A stretch of DNA of 64,000 nucleotides, taken from assembly GCF_040719265.1 (NCBI RefSeq), contig NZ_JBFDAH010000001.1:186001-250000 (forward strand), in the 5' to 3' direction. Source of the DNA: Aliikangiella maris. GTDB taxonomy: Bacteria; Pseudomonadota; Gammaproteobacteria; Enterobacterales; Kangiellaceae. A model generated the notes under the pieces. The model was not told the DNA's origin. It ran no database searches and saw nothing but the letters and a program-made list of their open reading frames with translations. Each line of letters opens with the position of its first letter. Position 1 is the first letter of the stretch. Both the position numbers and the translations under genes were made by a program. Shown here one piece after another: positions 8,916 through 17,739 of this stretch.

Positions 8916-10196
8916 ATGAAAAATTTAAAAAATCTTGGCTTGAACAAAATTTCAACAACTTGGCTTTTACTAAGTTTTGGCTTGTTTTCATTTTATATTC
9001 AAGCGGTTGAAGTTGAGGGGTTATATCAGGTTGAAATTGCGGTAACCGACCAATCAAATAAAGTACGCTGGGAAGCCGCATTAAACGGGCTAAAAGAGGT
9101 GCTGGTACGTAAAAGTGGCAGTCAGCAGATTTTGAGTGTCTATGAAACTCAACAAGCGTATCGCAAAGTTACCTCTTATTTACAGCGGTTTGAATATATT
9201 CAAAACACCGAACAAAAAACACGTGCTGAGTATCCGTTTTATTTGAGCTTACATTTTGAACCTCGTTTAGTGGATGAACTTATTCAAGAAGCCGGTATGC
9301 CTATTTGGGGAAGCAATCGGCCTATCAGTATATTGTGGTTAGCTAAAGAAGAAAACTTTCAGCGAGAAATTATCAAAGATGACCCTGCCGAAGATTCATT
9401 GGCACAATTAGTGGCTAAAAATGCCAAACGTCGAGGAATTCCGGTAATTTTGCCTATAATGGATTTAGAAGATCAGCTTAATGTTAATATTAGTGATATT
9501 TGGGGACGGTTTAATACGCCGGTTGTTGCTGCCAGTGAGCGATATCTGGCCGATGCAGTTGTTGCCGGCCGAGTGAGCCGCTTTGGTGAGCAATGGCAAA
9601 TTAAGCTGTCTTATATTAATCAAAGTAATGAACAGACAATTGAGTTTACTGAACAATCAATGGAAGAGTTGGCAGGTACACTGGTTAATCGTTTGGCAGA
9701 ACTACTTTGTGAAAAGTACTGTGTGGTAGAGGCGGCTGAAAGTCATAAAATTGTGATGCAAATATCGAATGTAAGAAATTTTTCTCAATATAAAAGCGTG
9801 CAGCGCTATTTGGAGAGTTTATCATCAATTCGTAAAGTTGAAGTTGATAAATTACGTGCTGATGTCGTTCGCTTCAGTTTGTCTTTGCTGGGTGATGTGC
9901 AGAGTGTAAAAGATGGGATTACATTAGGCAATAAATTAGTTGAAGAGTCTCCAGCTTCAATAGATTTGTTTGTTAATGAAAAATCGCCTGAATTAAAACC
10001 TGAGAATCCACTTTCTTCGACTATTCACAGCGAAGTAACGTTAGAAAATTCAGAAAACCACAAGGAGGTTTTATCAGAACAAAACGTCACATCAAATCAA
10101 ACTGAAATTGCATTACAGACAGAAGTTTCCAAGCAAAGTGAAACTCTCTTGTCCGAAAAGCAAGATGTCGTGTTGTATTATCGGTGGATTGAATGA
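8916..10196 (+). CDS. DUF2066 domain-containing protein
   Basis: 426 residues with an N-terminal signal peptide (about 1-30). The DUF2066 signature is seen near residues 30-75 (VEGLYQVEIAV, then RWEAALNGLKEVLVRKSG). The family is widespread in gammaproteobacteria, of unknown function, and usually adjacent to purM or hda; the hda arrangement is seen here. The C-terminal 80 residues are a low-complexity Ser/Glu/Asn tail. Its stop overlaps the next gene by 4 bp (ATGA), implying coupled translation. Confidence 0.85.
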   Translation: MKNLKNLGLNKISTTWLLLSFGLFSFYIQAVEVEGLYQVEIAVTDQSNKVRWEAALNGLKEVLVRKSGSQQILSVYETQQAYRKVTSYLQRFEYIQNTEQKTRAEYPFYLSLHFEPRLVDELIQEAGMPIWGSNRPISILWLAKEENFQREIIKDDPAEDSLAQLVAKNAKRRGIPVILPIMDLEDQLNVNISDIWGRFNTPVVAASERYLADAVVAGRVSRFGEQWQIKLSYINQSNEQTIEFTEQSMEELAGTLVNRLAELLCEKYCVVEAAESHKIVMQISNVRNFSQYKSVQRYLESLSSIRKVEVDKLRADVVRFSLSLLGDVQSVKDGITLGNKLVEESPASIDLFVNEKSPELKPENPLSSTIHSEVTLENSENHKEVLSEQNVTSNQTEIALQTEVSKQSETLLSEKQDVVLYYRWIE

Positions 10197-10789
10197 ATCT
10201 GAGTTTTTTGCCCAATTTTATTACATTACTGCGGGTATTTTTACTCATTCCGTTATCGATTGTATTACTCAATGAACAGTATTTTAGTGCATTAATCTTA
10301 TTTGTTATTGCGGGTTTTTCTGATGCACTGGATGGTTTTTTAGCGAAGCAATTTTCTTGGATTAGTCGGTTTGGTGCCATACTCGACCCGCTCGCAGATA
10401 AGGCGCTACTCGTCATTACGATGAGTCTATTGGTCTACAACCAACAGCTGAGCTGGATACTTTTATTAGTGGTATTTGTGCGTGACATTTATATTGTTGT
10501 CGGTGCCTACTATTATCATTACCGTTTAGGACCGTATGAAATGCAGCCTAGTAATCTGTCAAAGTTTAATACCTTTGTGCAATTATTATTGGTAACCACT
10601 TTGTTGGTTTCTCTGGGATTTTATCAACTGCCAACGCTATTTATTGAAGGATTAATTCTTCTTACTTATGTTACAACTATTGCTAGTGGTATTCATTATG
10701 GGTGGGTTTGGGGCGGCAAGTTTCGTCAGGAGATAAAACGCCGTAAACAGCAGTCAGGTCAATCTTCAAATCAGCAACGAGAACAATAA
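10193..10789 (+). CDS. CDP-alcohol phosphatidyltransferase family protein
   Basis: 198 residues, multi-pass membrane enzyme. The family active-site motif D-x2-D-G-x2-A-x8-G-x3-D-x3-D is present as DALDGFLAK...GAILDPLAD (about residues 42-67), with Lys in place of the frequent Arg after Ala. Such enzymes transfer a phosphatidyl group from CDP-diacylglycerol to an alcohol acceptor; the PgsA-like form makes phosphatidylglycerol phosphate. The acceptor cannot be fixed from sequence, and this hda-linked paralogue is usually separate from the main pgsA. It overlaps the DUF2066 gene by 4 bp, and hda starts immediately after its stop. Confidence 0.88.
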   Translation: MNLSFLPNFITLLRVFLLIPLSIVLLNEQYFSALILFVIAGFSDALDGFLAKQFSWISRFGAILDPLADKALLVITMSLLVYNQQLSWILLLVVFVRDIYIVVGAYYYHYRLGPYEMQPSNLSKFNTFVQLLLVTTLLVSLGFYQLPTLFIEGLILLTYVTTIASGIHYGWVWGGKFRQEIKRRKQQSGQSSNQQREQ

Positions 10790-11485
10790 ATGTATCAGTT
10801 ACCATTGAATGTTCAACTCGATGATTCTGCTGATTTTACTAACTTTTTATCAGCTCATAACGCACAATTGATTAATCGATTGCAATCAATGCACTCGCAT
10901 AGCCATGATTTTATTTTTGTCTGGGGGCAAACAGAAACAGGTAAAACTCATCTGGCATCGGCAGTTTGTCACGAAGCTAGTAATAAAAATTTGAACGTGG
11001 CTTATTTACCTGTTGATAATCCGGCAATTATGCCAGAGATTTTACAAGGTATGGCCACAATGGATATCATTTGTATTGACAATGTTGAAACCATTTTGGG
11101 AAATCCTGAGTGGGAAATAAAGTTATTTGATTTGTATAATAATCTAAATAATGAAAAGAAAAGCCTAATTATTTTTAGTCGATTACCACTTAACGAAGCA
11201 CCCACAAAGCTTGCTGATCTTCAATCTCGATTGATGGCAATGGAAATCTACCGCCTTATTCCACTTGATGACGAGCAAAAAATTGAATTAATGATTAAGC
11301 GTGCTGCTAATCGAGGTCTTGAATTATCAGCTGAGGTTAGTCGATATATTATTACCCATTACAGTCGTTCTGTTGATCAATTAATACATATGCTTGAAAA
11401 ACTCGATCGCTCGAGCATGAGTTTGCAGCGCAAAATTACAATTCCCTTAGTAAAAGAAATATTCAAAGATAACGCTGCAAGCTAG
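10790..11485 (+). CDS. hda: DnaA regulatory inactivator Hda
   Basis: 231 residues, the usual Hda length, lacking the DnaA DNA-binding domain. It has a Walker A motif GQTETGKTH, a Walker B-like IICIDNVE, and a sensor region near FSRLPLNEAPTKLADLQSRL. Hda with the DNA-loaded beta clamp stimulates ATP hydrolysis on DnaA after initiation and so limits re-initiation. ATG directly follows the upstream TAA (TAAATG). The 3' end faces the acyl-CoA dehydrogenase gene with only 20 bp between stops. Confidence 0.93.
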   Translation: MYQLPLNVQLDDSADFTNFLSAHNAQLINRLQSMHSHSHDFIFVWGQTETGKTHLASAVCHEASNKNLNVAYLPVDNPAIMPEILQGMATMDIICIDNVETILGNPEWEIKLFDLYNNLNNEKKSLIIFSRLPLNEAPTKLADLQSRLMAMEIYRLIPLDDEQKIELMIKRAANRGLELSAEVSRYIITHYSRSVDQLIHMLEKLDRSSMSLQRKITIPLVKEIFKDNAAS

Positions 11486-11505
11486 TCTGACTAATGTTTA
11501 AATCA

Positions 11506-13278
11506 TCACTTTAACTGAAAGGCTTCACAGTTGAGACTTTCTGCGCCCGCATTAATAACCGTTTGATGATAAGTTGCTCTTGGTAAAAGTCTTAGAAAAT
11601 AAAAGTTAAGCAGTTGCAGCTTGTCTTGTTTGAAAGACTCTGACTGCGAACTATGTTGCAAGCTGTTTGCTTGCTGTAAGAAAATATGAGCAACACTGAC
11701 ATAACCGCAAAACATTAAATAATCAAATGCTGCTGCGCTGATCTCATCAGGATTTTGGCTGACTTTTTGCGCTAGATTTTGATTAATCGTTTGCCACTGT
11801 GAACAGTAATCAAGTAATTGGTGGGCGTAATTGACAAATTTTTCATCGCTATTTTCTGTTGCGATTTTAATTTCGGTCAGCCATTGATTGACAGAATGAA
11901 ACTTATCTTTTAATACTTTTCGGCCAAGTAGGTCGAGCGCTTGAATACCATTGGTACCTTCATAAATTGAGGTAATACGCACGTCTCTGACAAGTTGTTC
12001 TATTTCTGATTCTTGAATATATCCATGCCCACCATATATTTGAATTGCTAAGTTGCAAGCTTCAAATCCGGTTTCTGACATGAAGGCTTTACAAATTGGT
12101 GTCAGTAATCCAAGACGACTTTCTATATCTGACGATGGCTGCTGGCTCAATTCAATTTTATCAACGAGAGTTGCAACATACATTGCTAATCCTCGACATC
12201 CTTCAACAATTGCTTTTTGAGTAAATAACATGCGTTTTATATCGGCATGAACAATAATCGGATCTGCCGGTTTTTGTGGCATTTTTGCGCCAGAAATTGC
12301 ACGCATTTGCAGGCGTTCGCTAGCGTAAGTTAATGAGGCTTGTTTCGCTAATTCTGCTATGGCATAGCCTTGAATACCTGTCGCCAGTCGCGCTTTGTTC
12401 ATCATGGTGAACATACAGCTTAATCCTTGATTCAGTTCACCAATTAAATAACCGCGCGAGTTATCAAAATTGAGTACACAGGTAGGTGAAGCTTTAATCC
12501 CCATTTTATGCTCAATACTGCTACATTCAACCTGGTTATCACTCTGTACTGATTTGCCTGAAATAACCGTTAGCATTTTAGGAACTAAAAATAATGAAAT
12601 CCCGGCTGTACCTTCGGGCGCCCCATCGACACGAGCTAACACAAAGTGAATGATATTTTCTGCTAAATCGTGTTCACCTGCAGAAATAAATATTTTGCTA
12701 CCATTAATCACATATTCTCCATCTTTAGAAGGAGTTGCTCTGGTTTTTAATAATCCTAAATCTGAACCGCAATGAGCCTCGGTCAGACACATAGTGCCAG
12801 ACCATTGACCAGAAATTAATTGAGGTAAGTATTGAGCTTGAAGTGATTCATTGGCATGATTCTCAAGTGCACTGATTGCTCCATGAGTCAGGCCAGGAAA
12901 CATACTCCAAGAGGCATTTGCGCCAGCGACCATTTCTGCGACTGCGGCAGACAACGAAAAAGGTAGGCCTTGGCCCCCAAACTCTGGATTGCAAGCCAGT
13001 GAAGACCAGCCTGCATCACAGTATTGCTGATAAGCGTCCTTAAATCCGCTTGGTGTAGTGACCAGACCGTTATTCAATTGACTTGATTGTTGATCGCCAG
13101 AATAGTTAATAGGAGATAGCAACGTTTCTGAAAACTTTGCAGCTTCATTTAATATAGCGTTAACTAAAGATTGATCGGCAGCATCTTGTGCGCCAATTGC
13201 TTGATAATGATCGGTTAGTTTCAACCAATCATGTAGAATAAATTCAAAGTCATTGAGGGGGGCTTGGTATTGTGGCAT
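11506..13278 (-). CDS. Acyl-CoA dehydrogenase with extra C-terminal domain
   Basis: 590 residues, longer than classical 380-residue acyl-CoA dehydrogenases and matching the roughly 600-residue class with an added C-terminal helical domain (DmdC/AcdA-like). Visible motifs: MCLTEAHCGSDLG (FAD/substrate loop), ISAGEHDLAENIIHFVLAR, and QIYGGHGYIQESEIEQLVRD followed by ITSIYEGTNGIQALDL near residues 415-450, the FAD-binding/catalytic region. It should oxidise an acyl-CoA to the enoyl-CoA with electrons passing to ETF. Chain length and substrate are not evident; a methylmercaptopropionyl-CoA role is possible but unsupported. The start has GGAG just upstream on the minus strand. Confidence 0.9.
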   Translation of the reverse strand: MPQYQAPLNDFEFILHDWLKLTDHYQAIGAQDAADQSLVNAILNEAAKFSETLLSPINYSGDQQSSQLNNGLVTTPSGFKDAYQQYCDAGWSSLACNPEFGGQGLPFSLSAAVAEMVAGANASWSMFPGLTHGAISALENHANESLQAQYLPQLISGQWSGTMCLTEAHCGSDLGLLKTRATPSKDGEYVINGSKIFISAGEHDLAENIIHFVLARVDGAPEGTAGISLFLVPKMLTVISGKSVQSDNQVECSSIEHKMGIKASPTCVLNFDNSRGYLIGELNQGLSCMFTMMNKARLATGIQGYAIAELAKQASLTYASERLQMRAISGAKMPQKPADPIIVHADIKRMLFTQKAIVEGCRGLAMYVATLVDKIELSQQPSSDIESRLGLLTPICKAFMSETGFEACNLAIQIYGGHGYIQESEIEQLVRDVRITSIYEGTNGIQALDLLGRKVLKDKFHSVNQWLTEIKIATENSDEKFVNYAHQLLDYCSQWQTINQNLAQKVSQNPDEISAAAFDYLMFCGYVSVAHIFLQQANSLQHSSQSESFKQDKLQLLNFYFLRLLPRATYHQTVINAGAESLNCEAFQLK

Positions 13279-13495
13279 AAAAAATTCTCCTTAATTAAGC
13301 CGTCTAATTTATCTGGTCAGACAAGATTGTACAAGCAGAAAAGCGTAATGAAATATAAATTTCATTAAATCAGTTTCGTTAAGTGAAATGATATAATAAC
13401 GGCACAGATATAAAATTGAAGGCGGTCAAATAATTAGGTTAGTACCTGAATTATTCGCATCAAGATAAATTAATAACCAGTAAAGCAGAAGTTTT

Positions 13496-14287
13496 ATGCA
13501 ACAAATGAGTGAATTAAGATTTGGTGGAACAGCACGGCTATACGGTCAGCAAGGGCTTGACAATTTAACTCGGGCAAAAGTCACGGTAATTGGTATTGGT
13601 GGCGTTGGTAGTTGGGCTGCCGAAGCACTAGCCCGATCAGCTATTGGCGCAATAAGTTTAATTGATTTGGATGATATTTGTTCGACCAATACAAATCGGC
13701 AGATACATGCCAATGTTGAGTCAGTCGGCAAAATGAAAGTTACCGAAATGGCAGAGCGAATACAAAAAATCAATCCCGAATGTCAGGTTAATCCGGTTAC
13801 TGATTTTATTCATACAGATAATCAACAAATCTTGTTAGCGGATAAACCTGACTATGTGATTGACGCAATTGACAGCGTCCCAGCAAAAGTTGCGTTGATT
13901 GCTTATTGTAAAAGAAACAAAATTAGAATTATAACTACAGGAGGCGCTGGCGGACAAATTGATCCACTAAAGATAACCTTATCTGATTTGAGTCGGACGA
14001 TACAAGATCCTCTTGCCGCTAAAGTAAGAAGTGAGCTACGTCGCCATTATGGTTTTTCTAAGAATCCCAAGCGTAAATTTGGCATCGAATGTGTCTATTC
14101 AACGGAACAGTTATTATTTCCTCAGGCCGATGGTAGTGTCTGCCATACAAAGCATCATCCTGATGGAAGTGTAAAGCTTGATTGCAGTGGCGGGTTAGGC
14201 GCAGGTGTTACTGTGACCGCAACATTCGGCATGATTGCAGCGTCACGTGTGATTAATTATTTATCACAGAAACAAATGTCTGATTAA
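13496..14287 (+). CDS. tcdA: tRNA threonylcarbamoyladenosine dehydratase TcdA
   Basis: 263 residues of the ThiF/MoeB/E1-like ATP-dependent family. The nucleotide-binding GIGGVGSWAAEALARS motif is at residues 35-50, followed by LIDLDDICSTNTNRQ, characteristic of TcdA. It converts t6A37 of ANN-decoding tRNAs to the cyclic form ct6A. C-terminal GGLGAGVTVTATFGM also fits the family. No sulfur-transfer partner is adjacent. ATG 13505 is an alternative start. Confidence 0.92.
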   Translation: MQQMSELRFGGTARLYGQQGLDNLTRAKVTVIGIGGVGSWAAEALARSAIGAISLIDLDDICSTNTNRQIHANVESVGKMKVTEMAERIQKINPECQVNPVTDFIHTDNQQILLADKPDYVIDAIDSVPAKVALIAYCKRNKIRIITTGGAGGQIDPLKITLSDLSRTIQDPLAAKVRSELRRHYGFSKNPKRKFGIECVYSTEQLLFPQADGSVCHTKHHPDGSVKLDCSGGLGAGVTVTATFGMIAASRVINYLSQKQMSD

Positions 14288-14344
14288 CCACTTAAAACTT
14301 TAATTGCATTAAGCAAATTTCAAGATAGCTGAATTAGGGTAGAG

Positions 14345-14560
14345 TTAAACTATTTTGCTTGTACGATAACTTCGAGGCATATTGTTTGACTGCCGAATAG
14401 TACGAATGTATAAAATCAGTTCGTTTTCTGCTTCATTTTTTGATATAAAAGGACCTTCTTGTGATTGCTCCCGCGTAGTGAACCACCACCCTTCGTTGGT
14501 GTGATAGTAGCGATCACTGCGAAACCAAGACTTTTCAGATTCTCCTGCGCGATATTGCAT
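14345..14560 (-). CDS. DUF6316 family small protein
   Basis: 71 residues. The pattern RAGES..WFRSDRYYHTNEGWWFTTRE, then GPFISKNEAE, matches what I recall of DUF6316, a small soluble family of unknown function in marine and soil gammaproteobacteria. Aromatic- and charge-rich, no signal peptide. A strong ribosome site (AAGGGAG on the minus strand) precedes the ATG, supporting a real gene. It converges with tcdA. Confidence 0.75.
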   Translation of the reverse strand: MQYRAGESEKSWFRSDRYYHTNEGWWFTTREQSQEGPFISKNEAENELILYIRTIRQSNNMPRSYRTSKIV

Positions 14561-14957
14561 GCTATTTTCTCCCTTTTCAGTAAAAGCTTATCAGTAGAAA
14601 ATGTATAGGTTGACTGTGTAAGCTTAAGGTTTTATGGCGCTGATCTTTTGCAGATTTAAAATATCTAAGTATCAAAGCTATAACGAGTCGACGTTTTCAA
14701 CCCAGTATTTAAGTGTAGTGAAGGTATCGAGAATAGATAAAGACGGATTTAGACTTTAAGCATTGGCGTTAATTCGCAAAGGCTATTAAAGAGAAAGCGA
14801 TAAATTTGGTCTAAACTTATCATTTCATAAAGTAAGATATTTCACTACAGCCTTTGTATTTGGTAATATTCCATTAGCTTTTGATGTATAAGCACTTTTA
14901 GCCATTATTGGCACAAATAATTATAACAGTAATAACAAAAATCTGGAGTTTATAGTC
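14561..14957. other. Divergent intergenic region upstream of the kinase gene
   Basis: 397 bp between the divergent DUF6316 and kinase genes. No ORF, hairpin or repeat stands out. It should hold both promoters. The only clear element is the ribosome site CTGGAG at 14943-14948 serving the TTG start of the kinase. Confidence 0.4.
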
Positions 14958-17639
14958 TTGAGTGCTATCGAAATCCCCGGTTATAAAATAATTCGAACAC
15001 TCGGCGTTGGTGGTCAGGCAACCGTATACCTTGCGTTACAGCAAGGGTTTGAGCGCGAGGTTGCTCTTAAAGTTATGTCACCCGCTTTGGCTGCAGACCC
15101 CAGTTTTGGTGAACGGTTTATACGTGAAGCCAAGATTGTCGCTAAGTTATCCCATAAAAGTATTGTCACTGTATACGATGTTGGAGAAAGTGGTAATTTC
15201 TATTATCTCGCAATGGAATATATGCCTGGAGAAGATCTCAAGTCTCGTATTCATAAAGGAATGAAAACTAAAGAATGTTTGAGTACTATCGCTAAAATTG
15301 CGCGAGCCCTGCATTTTGCTCATCAAAAGGGCTATATTCATCGCGATGTAAAATCCGAAAATATTTTATTTGATCAAGATGATGAACCGGTATTGACCGA
15401 TTTTGGTATTGCTAAAGCATCTAATTCGTCAACCCAAATGACGCAAACCGGAAAATTAATTGGTACGCCAGAATATATGAGCCCTGAGCAGTGTCGAGGT
15501 AAAAATATTGATGGTCGAACTGATTTATACAGCTTGGGTATTATTTTATTTGAAATGCTTACGCGTAAGGTTCCATTTACGGGTGAAGATTCCGTGGCCG
15601 TTTGTATTCAGCATGTCACCAAGCCGCTTCCTCGATTGCCTGCTCGACTCAATCATTATCAATGGCTAATTGATTCGTTATTAGCCAAAGATCCTAATCA
15701 ACGCATTCAAACGGGCGAAGATTTGGCATTAGCGATAGGTCGGTTTGAGAAAACTGGCAAGACACAAGAAATTACCCAGAATATACCATCATCGGCTCAG
15801 TCGAAAATGACTGGGAAACGATCAAGTAATAGCGCTTCGCTCAATAACGACTTTGATGATCAATCCTTTCGAGATAATGATAGTTTTACTGACTCAGATC
15901 TGTCTACTCGACAAGAAGAACCCGAAATTATTGATGATTTACATACGGAACACCGATATTTGACGCAAGCTGAAAATCGGAAAAATAATTTACCTTTATT
16001 TGTAGGTTTAACGGCTTTGGCATTAATCGGCGTGGCTGCATTTTTTACCAAGCAGCAGTGGATGCCAATGATAGAACCTTATTTATCAAATGCAGCATCA
16101 ACAGATATCGCATCGACTAGAACCGAAGCAACATCTGCCAATAACCCGGTTGACGCAGATAAACCGAATCAGTCAGCCCCCAACGGGGTTAAAGACAAAG
16201 CTCCTGACGTTGCATCGTTATTACAAGAAGCTGATGCATTGGTGCAATTTGTGCCACATAAAATTGCCGATATGAAAAAGGCGCTCAAATTGATTTCAGC
16301 TGTCAATGCGCTTGAAAAAGATAATAAAAACGCGCAATTAATCTACCAGAATATATTAAGTACCAGTTTGTTAGAAGCGACCGCGTTGGCAGAAAAAGAA
16401 GATTTTGTCGCTGCCGAAGAATGGATTTCATTAGTAAAGTTTGAAAATCCAAAATATGCATTATTAGCCGCAACGACCAGCAATATTGAGCAATTGAAAC
16501 AAGTACATTCTGCGGCAGAAAATGAGCGCTTAAGTCAGCAAACAAAAATTGATGAATTAATTCAAAAAGGCCAAACTGCACTCAATGAAAATCGACTGTC
16601 ATCGCCGTCAAAAGATAATGCAATAGAATACTTTGAAATGGTTCTTAAGTTACAGCCCGATAATAACCTGGCACAACAAGGATTACTTGACGTCACCGCA
16701 GCTTACGAAAGTTTAGTTAAAAAAGCTATTGCTGATGAATCGTTTACCAAGGCAAAAGCGTTGTTGAGTCGCTTTAATAATTTATCTAATGAACAGCCCA
16801 AAAAGATACAACTAAGACAAGCATTAAGTCAGGCTGAAAAAAAATATCTTGCTGAACAGGCCAAACGAAAAGAGCAGGCTGCACTGGCCGAAAAAATTAG
16901 ACAGCAAGAAAATGCCCGTCAGGAACGACTCAGTGATCCTATCGTACAAATGCAATTGCTGGGTAATTTAGATTCTGCCAAATCACTAGAGGCGCAAGAT
17001 GTATTGGTAATGCCTGAAGAAAATAATGCGGTCAGTAAATATCGAGCGGTATTAAATATTGATGATCGCAATGTTGAGGCTAAAGCTGGACTCACTAGAA
17101 TTGAAAATAAAATTCTTTCACAATTACAACGATTGATTACACAAAAAAATCGTGTAGAAGCTGAGCAGTGGCTAACTCGGCTCAAGTTATTTCAAGATAA
17201 TCACCCTCAATTTGATAATCTGGCTTCACAGGTGAGTGAATTGCCCTTAATGACTGAGTCACTTATTGACGATGAACAATCAGCTAAAAATCCCGACGAG
17301 CAAATGGATACCGAAGATGCTGTCAGTGAAAAACAACTGATAGATAAACAGACAGTTAAGCAAACTGACAATCTTGAGAAGAGTAACCTTGAGAAAAATA
17401 ATCTTGAACAAAATAAAACTAAACAAGACAAACAAGATAAAACTGAGCATGACAAAACTGTTCATGATAAAACTGAGCAGAGTATAGATTCAGAAAAAAA
17501 TATTGCACCACTAATGGATGGTGAGAAAAGTCAGACAGATATGTTAATTGAGCAAGAAATACAAAATGATGCCGCTGAGCTGGAACAGTCTTTACGAAAG
17601 TCAACACGTTCAGTTGATAAAAGCGAATCAAAAAAATAG
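14958..17639 (+). CDS. Membrane-anchored Ser/Thr protein kinase (Hanks type)
   Basis: 893 residues from a TTG start with CTGGAG 9 bp upstream; no ATG is available before the kinase domain. N-terminal kinase domain: glycine loop GVGGQATVY (16-24), Lys38, Glu57, HRDVKSEN (128-135), DFG (148-150) and GTPEYMSPEQ, so it looks catalytically complete. A linker and a single membrane span (about 343-363) follow. The C-terminal region is long and helical with TPR-like stretches, ending in a Lys/Asp/Glu/Asn-rich low-complexity tail containing HDKT-type repeats (17350-17490). It has no PASTA domains. The large lipoprotein 100 bp downstream is a likely partner or substrate; this is inference. Confidence 0.92.
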   Translation: MSAIEIPGYKIIRTLGVGGQATVYLALQQGFEREVALKVMSPALAADPSFGERFIREAKIVAKLSHKSIVTVYDVGESGNFYYLAMEYMPGEDLKSRIHKGMKTKECLSTIAKIARALHFAHQKGYIHRDVKSENILFDQDDEPVLTDFGIAKASNSSTQMTQTGKLIGTPEYMSPEQCRGKNIDGRTDLYSLGIILFEMLTRKVPFTGEDSVAVCIQHVTKPLPRLPARLNHYQWLIDSLLAKDPNQRIQTGEDLALAIGRFEKTGKTQEITQNIPSSAQSKMTGKRSSNSASLNNDFDDQSFRDNDSFTDSDLSTRQEEPEIIDDLHTEHRYLTQAENRKNNLPLFVGLTALALIGVAAFFTKQQWMPMIEPYLSNAASTDIASTRTEATSANNPVDADKPNQSAPNGVKDKAPDVASLLQEADALVQFVPHKIADMKKALKLISAVNALEKDNKNAQLIYQNILSTSLLEATALAEKEDFVAAEEWISLVKFENPKYALLAATTSNIEQLKQVHSAAENERLSQQTKIDELIQKGQTALNENRLSSPSKDNAIEYFEMVLKLQPDNNLAQQGLLDVTAAYESLVKKAIADESFTKAKALLSRFNNLSNEQPKKIQLRQALSQAEKKYLAEQAKRKEQAALAEKIRQQENARQERLSDPIVQMQLLGNLDSAKSLEAQDVLVMPEENNAVSKYRAVLNIDDRNVEAKAGLTRIENKILSQLQRLITQKNRVEAEQWLTRLKLFQDNHPQFDNLASQVSELPLMTESLIDDEQSAKNPDEQMDTEDAVSEKQLIDKQTVKQTDNLEKSNLEKNNLEQNKTKQDKQDKTEHDKTVHDKTEQSIDSEKNIAPLMDGEKSQTDMLIEQEIQNDAAELEQSLRKSTRSVDKSESKK

Positions 17640-17739
17640 AAAGATCGAGTAGCAGATAATTAAAGTTATTGAGCATTATTCAGCTAAGTTTTAAAAGCTG
17701 ATTTGCATTGAAACCTCTTTAGGATACAGGACTATAAGC